Shown piece by piece: positions 11,701 to 24,053 of a stretch of 64,000 nt of DNA (positions are counted from its first letter, which is position 1; each line of letters opens with the position of its first letter). The stretch covers positions 45,038-109,037 of the forward strand of contig JADGJC010000110.1 in the NCBI GenBank assembly GCA_027596075.1, in the 5' to 3' direction. The notes under the pieces are model-generated. The model was not told the origin of the DNA, did no database searches, and saw only the letters and a list, made by a program, of their open reading frames with translations. This stretch comes from Rhizophlyctis rosea. Lineage: Eukaryota; Chytridiomycota; Chytridiomycetes; Rhizophlyctidales; Rhizophlyctidaceae. The position numbers and the translations under genes are program-made.

Positions 11701-14569
11701 AGAGAGAAATCAATGCCCGCTGTCATCGCTTTTGGTGGGTATAAAGGCAGTTTTCCTTTGTTCGGTCCGGGTCAGCAAAGCATTGTCAAAGAGGAGCACT
11801 TCCAGGATTCAATATCCAGAAGCGCATATGTGGCAATTCACGTAAGGCACCATTGAAAACTATTCGAAATTTTGATGTTCATTGTATGACAGCACCTGCG
11901 CTATGGACCAAACTCGCATTCCGAGTGCAGTGCGGTGCTCTTCCTTTTCGACTTCAGCCGCCATCAAACGACGAAGATAGCATCCACAATGCTCATCCGA
12001 CAATGTGCAAACATTGCACTGGTCTGCATACGAGGTTAGCGCTTTCACTTTTTCTTTGACAGGTAAAGCCTGTGAGCTATCCTATCTATCGGTCGGGGAC
12101 GAAGATGGCTCACCATGAGTTGATTCGGACCGATACGCAACTCCTTTCAAATCCCATCGGCCGATGAAATATAGTAGATTGAAAATAATCTGGACTAGAA
12201 ATTATATGGCTTCTAAAGGCCACAAGAAGTGTATGTCAACACATCCTCCAGCTCTTGCATAGTTCAGCAAAGTCATGAAGATGGCCCAGTGGGTAGTAGA
12301 AAAGCAATACACTGGCACCTTGAGACTGTACCTGCTGCACTTGCTGAAAGTCCACCAAACCAGCAGAGCTTGGTACGAATAGTACGATGAGCGGATCCTC
12401 TGAGTGGTGTAAGTTCTATGGTGCCTGAAGCACCTGGACTTCCCAGCCATTTACATCACACTGACAATGTTCTACCTTCCGGGCCCACCCTTCAAGGTTT
12501 CGAGACGGTGGAGAACGGTGGACGATTGTCGATCCTCAGCAACGGTGGAGTTGCGTTTGCCTTCTGTTTTCCTTCTGTGTGTCTGTCAACGACTCTTTTT
12601 CGCGTCTTATCGGAAGAAACGCAAATATGACCAAGTCCCCATACCTACAGTATTTCGGACACCAAGCGCATCCGTGGTCAGTGCCGGAACTGCAGATGAG
12701 ACACGGAGAAAGTCGGTAACCCACTCAACCTTTTAACTTATTGAGACGTCATATTATAGACCGTCCAAAACGAGCATAGACGGGCAAGCTTGTCCTCCGC
12801 TGCAGATTGAATCTTCATACATCGCGATAGGACAAGCAGGGACGGCGGAGAACCTACGATATCCTATCTTCCTCGTTTATAGGGGAGAGGGAAGAAAGAG
12901 AGATGCAGTAGGTGCAGAGCGGGCCACTGTATTGCAAACGTCATCATCACACCTTTGCACGCTCATTGAATGAACATAACGCGATGGAAGTCATCAGACC
13001 AAAATTCTGGTTTGATTTGCGAGTAATGAACTCCGGTGAGATACGATAGAGGGATGTCTCAGAAGTGAAAATACGCCGAAGGGGTGGATGTCAAGAAGGA
13101 AAGATGTGACAAGTGGTCAGGTGAAGAATAGGATCGCCCCTATTTGAATGCGGCTCAGCCCAGATCATTTTGGAGACATCAAATTCCCAGCTCTAAGCAA
13201 TCATGAATCAACATATACAATGACGTAGATAAAAGAAGGCTCATCTTGCTGCTGTCCCCTACGCTGCCGCATTGGGTGAAAATGTGTAAGCGAAGCAGAT
13301 CTTGATTAGCAACAGTCACCAAAGCTTGTGGGTGATGTGGTGCGGTTTGGCTTCGGCCATGCGGTAACTGTGGTCCGTGTGAGACTTTTAGTGAGTGCAG
13401 GTAGAAAATCCACACGGTCTTATCTGACAATGAGACGTCGTATTTCACATAAACCTGAATTATTATATTTGCTTTCTTTGCCCGACACCTCTTCATATCA
13501 TAACTCTTTTCGAACAGCTGGCAGTGGACGCCGATGTATCAGTGGTACGTGATGGCAACATCAGTCAAAAAAAGACCCTCACCATTCAACCGGCTACAGC
13601 AATGCAAAGCATATGGGACCCGCTTGCACTCCACACAAGGGTACAGACATGACGTGGTGATGTCAAGTAAGGCGAAAGTACAACATGCCATTGGAATCAA
13701 ACGAAATGTGGGATGTCGACTTGAGCCTCCACAAACCCGTCAAAATCCTGAATCATTCGCCCAAATACTGCATCTCACTTCTCCTCATTCAGACAGTTCA
13801 ACGAAAGACCGTGACGTTGGTCAACGAACTCATCGTGGGTCAACAAATGCATTATGACAATTAGAAAGGCACCATCACTCAGTTCACTCCTCTTGTGTGA
13901 CTCATCTACCTCAACAATGCGGATGTGAAAGTCCAGCGGGTATCCGTTCTTTTTTTGTGTGTGTTTCCAAGCGCGCAAGTTGTGCGGCGCACAGGACAGA
14001 AGGTATACTGAGAAGAATGATGGGAGCGTCATCCGTGAGGGTGGTAGAGAATCGTCCCCACCTGAACGTCGATTCCGTTATATGCATCGATCAACTATCA
14101 ACGAATTTCGTCTCACAACGTCCAGCAAGTCCAGAGGTGGATCAATCGTTTGGCTTTGAAGTGAATGAACACGTGAAACGAATCTATTGGGATCAAAAAA
14201 ACAACGACGAGGAGAGAGCACGGCATACGTCGCTATACATTACATGGCTGCAGCAACACCATCAAGTGCCGCTCTTCATTTTTGAGCCGTCAGGGCGCCA
14301 AAATCTCTCCAAAACGGATCAAGCCCCATCTCGGAAATTCAAAAAAAAGAATGCATGCCTCCTGCCATAAGGATTGAAGCCTCAACGGACCCCTTCATCA
14401 TCTATATTTTCCACCCAACATTTTTCATCACAGATATTTGTGCAACAACATCAACACAACCTACTTTTTGGCAAAGTCCCAGCCGCTCAGCCGCTGGTAT
14501 CTAACAAATCATTTTACATGCAACCCATCCCATCACTAAATCACTGACAAAGTCCCTCCCCAAACAAAC
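8734..14569. other. 5.8-kb intergenic region, no gene supported
   Basis: Frames here are short and overlap on both strands. None shows a family motif or a consistent intron chain. The longest (10588-10857, 10496-10903) give no domain I recognise. Old, unrecognisable relics cannot be excluded. Confidence 0.45.
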
Positions 14570-15998
14570 CTATCCCACACATTTAAACACCTCAACCCCC
14601 TTCCCTCCCACAACATCCCCAACAACACTCCTCCTCATCTCCCAACCAAACCCAACACCTCCATTCAAATCATTAGTTATGATGTGCGCGATCGTGTCGA
14701 CGACGTCGCGGGCGGTGGGGAGGAGGTCGCTGCGGATAGACTCATAAAGTCAGAAAATATATCAAAATATCGGAAGGGCAATCACCAACACTCACTCTGG
14801 GGAGAAATGACAATGGGAGCCACAGAACACTTCCTGCAGCGCTTTTCGCCTTCTGTTTCTTTGATGGAGCCGATGACTATGACGCGGGCGTCAACGTGGT
14901 CGACGGGGATGGTGTAGAATGTGCTGCTGGGGCGGATGATGAGGAATTTAGGGGTCGGGTAGGAGGAGCGGTGACGGAGCAGGAGGAGGAGGAGGTTGAT
15001 GAGGGTCGGTGCGGCTGGTGTCAATCAATTGGGTAGAGTGTTTCAGTCAATCTGAGCTGCGTGATGCATTAAAGGCTCGGGTAAGGAAGGACAAACTCAC
15101 CGTCGCCAAAAGCGAAAACACCGACAAAACTACCTTCGTGTTCCCAAAGCCTGCCAGGATGTTTATGAATACTGCGAATTTTAGTGTGGGAAGATACTGG
15201 ATGTACGTACCTCAACAGACCGTCCAACAAGTCACGAACATAATCCTGCATCAACACCGCAGTCTCAGACCCAGACCCAGCAACCTCATTTGCGCCAGGT
15301 GATCCAATACCATTGCTGTTGTTGTTGGCGTTTGAGGCGGTCGAAGAAGAGGAGGAAGAGGAGAGAGTCTTCTTGAAGGCTTTGTGTATTTGTCCGCCGA
15401 CGTGGCAGACTACGTGCTTGTATGAGCTTTATAAATGAGACGATATGAAATGAAGCGTGCATGAACTTACCGAAGCAGAAGCTTGGAAGTGCTTTGCGAT
15501 ATGCTTCGAATCGCGGGTGGATGGCGTGGATCGACATGGCCGAGTCCGCAAGGATGAGAATCTTTGACGTGTCTTCCGGGACTTCTGACTGTACTCAGGG
15601 AAAAAAAGACGTCAGTGGATGTGCGCGAAGAACGCGAACTGATGAGTCAGTGACCGCTGACTGGCTGGAAGGAACTTTACCTCCTTCGCGAATCCCGAAG
15701 GGGCTTCCTCTGGCACGTGGTCGGCTTGAGATGCGTTTTGCGGTTGCAACTGATAGATTTGCTGAAGGCTGCTGATCAGGATGATAAACTTGCGTCTATC
15801 TTTTTTCGGACATACCTGTTGCCAGACCCATCGGGCATGCTCCAAACACTCCCCGTGCCAGACCTGGCCGTACTCGTCTTGAGCCAACCCGGACGTAGCG
15901 TTCTGGCAGCAGCCGTAGCACTGCCCGCCCAAAGTGATTTGCTGTGCTTGCTTCTTGGTGTAACCGTAACCGCGCCGGACCGGTCGCTGCGTAAATAC
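14570..15998 (-). CDS. half-LIM-finger family protein A, unknown function, 5' end incomplete
   Basis: Minus-strand exons 15998-15816, 15761-15681, 15588-15471, 15409-15211, 15171-15101, 15014-14786 and 14729-14570 are phase-consistent and encode 346 residues. At least one upstream exon is missing from my model because no in-frame ATG precedes 15998. A basic segment (YTKKQAQQ) leads into a zinc-knuckle of form CYGC-x17-HGEC, like the first finger of a LIM domain but without the second. Next come a Gln/Ala-rich linker, the core ILILADSAMSIHAIHPRF, a Ser/Asn-rich insert (SSSSSSSTASNANNNSNG), then LWEHEGSFVGVFAFGD, a run of leucines and FLIIRPSSTFY. After EGEKRC the chain ends around DLLPTARDVVDTI. 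Gene B at 48-49 kb matches this layout segment by segment. The donor at 14785 (GTGATT) was chosen because it alone restores the conserved C-terminal frame. Function unknown; the lone Cys/His finger suggests protein or nucleic-acid binding. Confidence 0.7.
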
Positions 15999-18900
15999 CT
16001 ATATCAATGACTCCATCGGCTTGGGCCCATCACCCACCCCAAAGGCAAAGGGGAATTGGTGCTCGCTGATCACCTTTTCCGCGTGCTTTGTTGTTCTTCT
16101 GGCGTATCAATGTTGTTGTTTTCTGTGAGCCCCGGTTCTGGAACTGTGGTGTCCTCGCCCGACTGAGTCATTGCGTATGCAGTTGTTGTCAGTCACGATG
16201 GGGTGTCTGTGAAAACAGAAGTACAATACGCAAAAAGTCTTTCTTGCGTGAGACACTGGTCGCACTCAAACGCAACATGGCACATACCTGGATGACCGTT
16301 AGAGGTCCCGTAATTTCTATGGCTTTTGTGAGTGTTTTGATATGCACGTGTGGAAATGCAGATGAGCATGGATTTGACAAGACTGACAAGAGGGGTTTCA
16401 CCTGGCCAGCTGCGCAGCAAGAAATCTTCGTGGGCCGACAACCCTGGCACAGTGTCTGTGTCACCCCACCTAAATTCGATCGCTCTCAATGCAGACGCGT
16501 GTCGCCAACGTACCAAGTTGCCCCAAATGGGGAACCGACTTATGACTTATGTCAGCAATCGTTCAAACGTCATGTGACCGAGAATAGCGGTTACTTGCAC
16601 CTTCGTTTTTGCGAAGCAAGCCTCACAACTTCAAATAAGGCCGTTACGCATTGGGACATCCCGGAGCCCTTCTGCCACTGCATTTATCGAACTGTTTGCG
16701 GATATTGATGATCGCCGTGGCCTTATGACATAGCATGGGTGATTAGGTCAGATTGTCGTCAACTTAGGCGGAAGGAATTTGATGCACACTTTGGGGCCCG
16801 ACCCCACAGTTTGTGCGTCGCCCGGGCTGGGATTCGATGCACTTCACTGACTTCTGTATACCCGCAGATGGTTGATCGCTTCTCCCCAGAGGTTTCTGGA
16901 CTGTTTTTTGATATTCTTTTCTTACATCTGTCATGATGATCGAATAAAAAACCTTCGCGTTGGCAATATTATCATGTTCGTTCGGCACCTATGTCACTTA
17001 TGTCGCTTACGACTTGCATTCCACCGTTCTCATTACAGAAGAAGCTCCAGATGGCCTAGGAGCTCCAAAAGCAGTTCATTGGTATCCTTCTTGTCGCAAC
17101 CTTCCTAAGCCCGTCAAATCTTCAAAGCTTCCATTATCTTCCATTCAACAAGCGAGAGAAAGTCATGGTCTCCAGCTTACGAAATTGTCCGTCGGACGCT
17201 CTAGTGAGGTTCGCACACTGACTCACTGATGTTGACATGGCACGTATCAAGCACTGCGGCCTTATCTCAACGCAACCTTTCCTTGCTAGTCACTTTTGTG
17301 CGGGGAGCCAAGATTGGAGTCAATGATGTTACGGCTGAGCCCAACACTCTTCTCCATCACAGCACTACATCCCCCCTTCGCCTCCGGACTAAGTTGCCTC
17401 TGCTCGTTCCCTGAGGTCCAGTATACGGATGAACCAAGGAGATCAAAAACATTAACTAGTCCATTGTGGAATGCAGCTGAATGCTTCTTCTCTGTTTCGT
17501 CACAGCGAGCCACGTATGCTTGTAGGAAAAAGGAAAGTAACCCATTCTTTTTGGACATGAGTAGCATTACAACAGTCTCTAGTATGGTGGCTACGGTGCT
17601 CGTTCTGTGTCTTCGAGTGCGGTATTACTCAGACATTATGTGCGACCATCAATCTGAGTTTGACAGGGAGTAAGAGAGTAAGGTTAACCCGCCACAGAGT
17701 ACAGTACCATAGATTCATCAACGCACTTCTTTCAATCACCTCTGGGCCCGTCATGAGCGGGATTGAGTCTGGATTCTCTCTCCCTGTTTTTTCTCACCTT
17801 AGAATGGAATGGCTGAGATGTCGGCTTTGGAAAGCAAAAAGTTATTAATGAAGGAAACTCCTTGGGTCACGTCTCGGTCAAGACATAAGCTTTATCTCTG
17901 AGTAAGGTAGAGGTATATGTGTCCATCTTCAGGTCGCATCATGTAAGAATCGTCATTCAAGCAGCGCGTTGATGTAGTTCTGCCATAGGGCGGGGGAGTG
18001 GCCGAACCACCTGGGAGACCTATCCACACTGCAAACTGAGTTATTTGGAAAATCCATATTCCCTTCGCGTGGCTATCTGTCCGTTAGCACACTTCCTTTT
18101 CGCAGCTCAATCCGCAATGCTTACGTTGAACAGAATGGTTCTTATTGACAAACAACAAGGGTGTAGCTTCACAGCAGGTCCATTGAACTTTCCAATTGCG
18201 CGGCGCGATGGGAAGAAAAGAAAACGTTTTCCTTTGGACTCCTCCCGCGGGGCAATGCCATGCGATGCACGCTATTCTCTCGTTTTGAAACACAAGCTTC
18301 AGCTGCACTCAGCGCACAATGAAGAAGAACATTTAAAGGCGATATCTTTTGAACATCGCATTGCGGATCAACCTTTACGAAAAAAACATTTCGCTTCATC
18401 ACCCTTGCCTGAACATGGATGAGCAAACCTCCCCCTTGCGGGCTGGCTCAAAACCGAACAAGTTGTTCTTCCCATTTGAGGACTTCCTCCTCACAAGCCT
18501 ATGAGGCATTGAAATTCCATCAGCAACTTCCACTGAACCGTGGCCTCTTGACGCTATGCAACGCGATGGCTTCACTGAGCACCCTCTCCCTCCACGATCA
18601 TGGCCCTTCTGTGTGAGTGTGGCAACATGGCCGGTTGTATTGGAGCAAGTCGCACCACTATTCAGCCAATTTTGAGTGTCCCTATGGAATTAACATTGAT
18701 TCGCACAATCTCAGCCGAGAGTCTGAGCAAATAGCAGTTTCTGACGTGGCTGTCAACGGCGAAAAGTCTGAGTGATGGCCAATCGCAGGCGGTATCACGA
18801 CGTACGTGCTCAAGGCAAGTTGACCCTTCGTGCGGCAACCACTGCTGCGATTCGGCGTTGTTCAGTTCACGTGCTTCACGCCAGTTGAACTGCTTGATGG

Positions 18901-21900
18901 TGTACGGGATGAAGTTGATCATGCAAGTTGATTCGGAAGGTGAAGATTGTGCAATCTTGTCCACCGCAAAAGAGAAGCCATGAATTGCTCTTCAAGGCAT
19001 CGCTCTTGGTGTACCGGGTGCTGCCTTTTGTCGTTATGCTGCTCTGCTCCACGTCCAGCGACGACCTTCCGTCTACTTTCGTAATCTTGGAGGAGCACGG
19101 AGCGATAGCTGCAGATTTGGGCTCACTCTGATAATCGACCTGCAGCAACGTGAGCAATTTGCGCCTCATTGACCGGGTGAGCGATTCTGTCACAACGTCT
19201 GTGGAAAGGAACTTGATCGGATTACAAACGTTGATGAAGACGTCCATCTCCATTCCTAATGATAAGCGCGCCAACAAGGTATACTTCATTGTGGCCTTCG
19301 GTTGGAGCCAACAGCTACACATCGCGAACGTGAATCATCGTGGATTGGAAACAGCAAAAGGGTATTGGAAGCAACTCAAGAAGGCGAGGCTCTTCGCGTC
19401 TCCATACATTTTGATGAGGGTGCGTAGAAGAACGGAAGTATACTTCAGTGGTTTGAAAAGACCATTTGAAGTACATCATACACTGGTGCACACTTACTGA
19501 GACCGTCGTGCATGCTTCTCGCGTCTCACTTTATGGGTGGTGGCAGTCACTCGCCGTCGCAGCTCAATCAGACAAACTCCCCTTCTCGTTGGACAATAGC
19601 ACGAATCACACTCGGAAAGTCACGGACATTTGCTTTAGGGATGTATGGGTTTCGAATCCTCACCGAGTCCTTATCAAGCTGGCTGGACTTTTGGAGAACA
19701 GCCAGTCGGCGCACTTCTTTTTATGCACACTTGACGATGCTACATCCGAGTCGGGGCACACTCCACACTGACAGGACAACATGACCCAGAGGTTGCGTCT
19801 GTGCGAAGGTGGACATCACCTTTGTATACTTCTGTCATTCGCGATTGTGAGTAAACCTGGGGGAAAAAACGATCGCGGATTGAAGCTCAGCGGCGGGCGG
19901 ATCCCGCAATCATCTCTCTCGCAAGTATACAGCCCACATACACCAAACTCCAGTGACTAACCAGACGAAGTCAATCTTGTAAGATACGAAATGCGCTGTG
20001 ACTTCAGGATCAAGAGTCTGATACCTCAGTCATGCCAATGTGCAGAACGAACTACGCTGGCACTTTTGAAGACAGGTGACAGCCAGTCCAACATTGTTGA
20101 TGCAGCGGAAGTTCGAACGAAAATGTATCAACTTGTTGCGCAGACATTGGGAAGGCAGGGTCCCAGATGAACAAACGTTTACTACCGTGGTATTGCGAGA
20201 GCTCACTCTTCCGTTATGACCGTAGGGTATGGAGTTCAACGATATATGCAGAGCTCCATGGAGATCGTAGAATTTCCCAGGCACGGTGCATTTACTATTT
20301 TTCTCCATTTGTGTTGCTCCCCAGTTGATATATGCGTTTGCGGTCTGGCGTTTCCACCTCATGAAGGTTCATGCCGGGATTCAGGTCGCTGCTTTGAATC
20401 CCAATCAACTAATCATTTTCAAACATGTACTCTGTGGGATGACGGGAAAAAACAGTGTCAGGCAAGGTGATCCGCCAACTCCCACTGATCCCAATTCCCA
20501 CACCCTAAGGGCGTATTCGTTCCGGATACTAGCAACTGTGAGCGACGTTACGGTAGATTTCACAAACCTGAAAGATATTTACTGTCTTGAGACCTCTATT
20601 GTGGCATGCTCCATCATTATTTGCCTTGACTGCGCCTGGCAACATGCAGAATGCAAAAACGACAACGCACCTCAATCGGAAGCACGCCGACGCAAATGAA
20701 AGGCCGCATGCGAGCAACGCAAGTGCAACAGAGATTATTGTGGGACTGACAAATCAGGAGCGCTTGCTTACGTTGTATATAGGTTGACATCATGCTGCAC
20801 TTTGAAGAACTCCGCAACATGATACCTTCAGTGTTTGATCTCGCGGACATAAGACATGCCTCACCTTGAAGTGTCGTTTGCAGACAACAAGTATCCAAGT
20901 CCAAGGAGGTTGATGGACTGACCGCATCCAGCCACACGAAGGAGTCGTTTAATGTGATGAGGCATTCTTCACAGATAAAGCCTGACTTACAAGCATTTTA
21001 TTTAATCATGCAGAAGTGCTGAATCATCAGTAATGCTCTGCAGAATCGTGCCCTTCAAACGTCGCTTTGGATTGATGATTTGACTCCTTCTGGATCACAA
21101 CCAACGGACGAAGAACGATATTCGATACTTTTGCAGCTACTTTCCTTACCCGAGGCAAAACGGTTCAACAGTGCAGAGTCAGAATGCACAAAAGATATTG
21201 CGTGGCTAATATGAAATCTCAACGTCTTGAGCAACATGCGTAGGTGCTTTTAGTGCATGTGAGCCAAAGACCAGTTCCCGTGGATTTTTCGGATAGGCAG
21301 GTTTGAATGGCACTCTGAAGGAGAAGCCTGAAAGGGATTAGATCGTCTCACCGGCCACAGCGGGCGTTCCAGCAAGAGGATGCCCAGAAGCCATCAACGA
21401 AGCAAGCTCCATCCTATGGCTCGCCCAACGCAACGCCTCACCATCGATCATCTCATGGAAAATTGTGCAGTTGACATGGCATCCAACTTCTCACTGTGTA
21501 TGCACTGAAAGATTCGATGTACTTTTTATTTCCTACTGTGTACCGGTTATGTAACATGAGCATTTGAGCGCAATCATGGTTGGTGAAAGACTCGGACGAG
21601 TCAGCATGATCTCTACAAGTCATCTTCATTGCCCAAGTGGAAGGAGCTAGTGTTTGAAGCCTTTTTGCCCTTCAATAAAGGTCATGGCGCCTGCCGCCTG
21701 CCCGAATATCGAAGTAGAGCATGTTCGTCATACGCAGCCGGGGAGTACATTTGAGCAGCTCAGCACATTCAATGAGAAGCGAAAACGGCAGTCAGCGTAC
21801 AGGCGGGGCGTGAAGTCAGGTGAAGTAGAAAGATGATTTTAGAACAGGAAAAAGTTGGATATCCGAGGCAGTGGCCCTGATTCCCTCCACCTGACGTTGG

Positions 21901-23604
21901 CCAAATCAATGTCCGCCTGGTAGTCGTCTCCTGTCTTTTTTTTTCGCCGTTTACGGCCGTTCCTTCATTCCACTACACATTCGATTTTGGACGCATCGGT
22001 AACCCCAAGTAATCCACCATGCCTATAACCAAATGAAAAAATAAATGACACTTCAAACAGCATCACGATCAGTGGCCAGCCGCGCTTTCTGGCATTGTTT
22101 ATCTTCCCCGTCAGTGCAGTTTGTGGGGCGTTGCAGGTACGTTGAAGTCGATCGGAAACGGCGGGATATACAATGGCAAGTAGCTGGCACAGAGAGGAAT
22201 CTCAAAAGCAAGCCCGCTTGTCCAAAGCGGAAGACATAAAATATTCGTGTATATCTCATCTTCTCGCTTACACATGACATCTCTTCGAAGCGGGAAATAC
22301 GTGCAAGCCTTCGAATTTTTTTGCCTGCTTCCTTCTTTGGCCTGTACATGCGGAGTTGCCACTCGAGCAATCGATTAGTGAAGTTGATTGACTTGACGAG
22401 ACCTGTCTAAGCCATTTAAGCCGATGCGGTGAGCATCATCCATAGTCTCCAACTTCCACACAATTCAGTAGAGCTGAGTGCTAAGAAGACTCCAAGGCGT
22501 TTGGGCAATTCTCTACTTATGACGATGTCGATGTATTGCTATTACACCCTTCAAACCTCAGGTTGCGCAGCCAATCGGTTTCGGACTTTTGGTATGACAC
22601 TATGCGTTTCCGTACGTGAACCCTTCAAGAGCGCCAGATGTATGGGTCTCCGACATATATGAGTCCCGAAAGGCAGTAATTGATAAGAAAAACTTCTTCT
22701 CCTCATTGCACGAAGGAGGGGATGATTCCAGTATACACCGTAATCTTCCTTTTCGTCTGGAAGTCATTGCTCGCGCCACTCACTGTCATAATGTGCTAAC
22801 TCGGAGTGTGGAGAGGATTGGATTGTGGCGCACGTAGCGGTGGGCGGCTGTGTTCCGTTGCACACCATGCTTCATGTCTTTTGTCAGTGTTGCTTTGTTC
22901 TTCCAAATTGTATCTAGCAGACCACTACGCCCCTCAGGCAACGGCGGGGATAACAAGAAAATTAGGTTCTAAATCTGTCACTGCGCATAGCGGTCAACCA
23001 TGATATATATTTCATGTTTTGTTAACTCTAGCCATCCGCATCAGGTTTATCTGGATTCTCGTTCGGACAACCGACAATGGTCCCCTGCCCAGCGGTCTCA
23101 ATCTGGGAGGGTATTCATGGCCGCCGTTTGAACAAATTTGGGAGCGTGGGCCTAAGCCGAAGCTATGGACCTCATTCTGTCGAATGGAATGCGTGCTGGA
23201 AGCGAGAAGCATTCTTGTCAACGAATTTCGGTCACTTTTGTGTTGGTGTGGGGTACTATATCTCCTGTTCAAGACAAGATGAGAAACGACATGTCTGGAA
23301 GATGTGAGTGATTCAATGATGTCCTTTTTGGCAAAACCTCGTAATGAATATTGTTATCATCCATTTTCAAAAACGAGCGATGAGTAAGTCGTCAAATGCG
23401 CTCATGTTGCAGTGGGAAATCGGAAACAGCCACGTTTTGGTGGCGATGCAGTCCAAATTGGAGAGCTGGGCTCGGTTTAGCACACAATAGCTACCAAGAC
23501 ATCTTTGCCACATTCTCATCGGCGATATCTGCTTTTATCCATGCCCTTCCTCTAAAAACCAAACGCCAATTCACAAGTCGCCGCATAAGGGAGGGTCGCT
23601 GGTA
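15999..23604. other. left part of a 17-kb gene desert
   Basis: No intron chain or domain motif is visible. The immediate 5' flank (16000-16150) may hold the first exon of half-LIM gene A. A 206-codon forward frame (16088-16708) has no recognisable domain, and its length is within what chance allows. AT content and homopolymers vary, but I see no long tandem array. Confidence 0.45.
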
Positions 23605-24053
23605 CGGCGCTCAAAAAGACGCTTCATGAACCGCCTCCTCCCGTGCCGTGCACAGCGGGTGTGGCACCGACTTGTGAATCGTTTGTGGTGGCACAGTCAT
23701 CAAAATGCTTTGGTTCATTTCGACCCGTCAAAGGGGTTTTCATTACAGCTGCATGGCATAGTGGAAAGAGTGATGGAAGGTTACGTACAGCAGGAGGTGC
23801 TACTTCGATCCTCATTCCGCCCCATTTTTTTTGAAGATTTATCAGACTACCACAAGCTTCAGAAACACATCCTTCCCGAGTGTTTGAAGTGATGTTGCAG
23901 CCCTTTAAGAAGCGCTTCAACGGCGACTAAGGAGGCGCTGCACAACCCGCTGCGCTTCCTGCGTTGCTGGGTATTGCCTAAGGGAAGCGCCGATCAGGCG
24001 CTTCAGAGGCGATGTTACGGCGCTTTTCCGTACTAGTAGGTGGTTTCCAGAGG
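23605..24053. repeat. diverged copy of the TIR element found at 28.8-29.3 kb
   Basis: The right end matches the 28.8-kb element: a run of GCGC-rich words, then GCGCTTTT, and 13 bases later GTGGTTTCCAGA, ending here as ...CAGAGG at 24053. Within it, TGCTGGGTATTGC corresponds to TGTTGGGTATCGC of the other copy, and GCGATGTTACGGCGCTTTT to a close counterpart. At the far side, GCGCTCAAAAAGACGC at about 23608 resembles GCGTTCAAAAAGATGC just outside the other copy. The left terminal repeat is not recognisable, so this copy is truncated or strongly diverged. Confidence 0.5.

Noticed and set aside
16088..16708. 206-codon forward open frame upstream of half-LIM gene A
   Set aside because: No domain, signal or splice support. 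By a rough estimate from stop-codon frequency, a frame of this length is not surprising in 64 kb read in six frames. It also overlaps the likely 5' region of the minus-strand gene.
19630..19680. tRNA-like GGGTTTCGAATCCT word
   Set aside because: It has one extra T compared with a B box, and there is no A box or pairable acceptor arm upstream.
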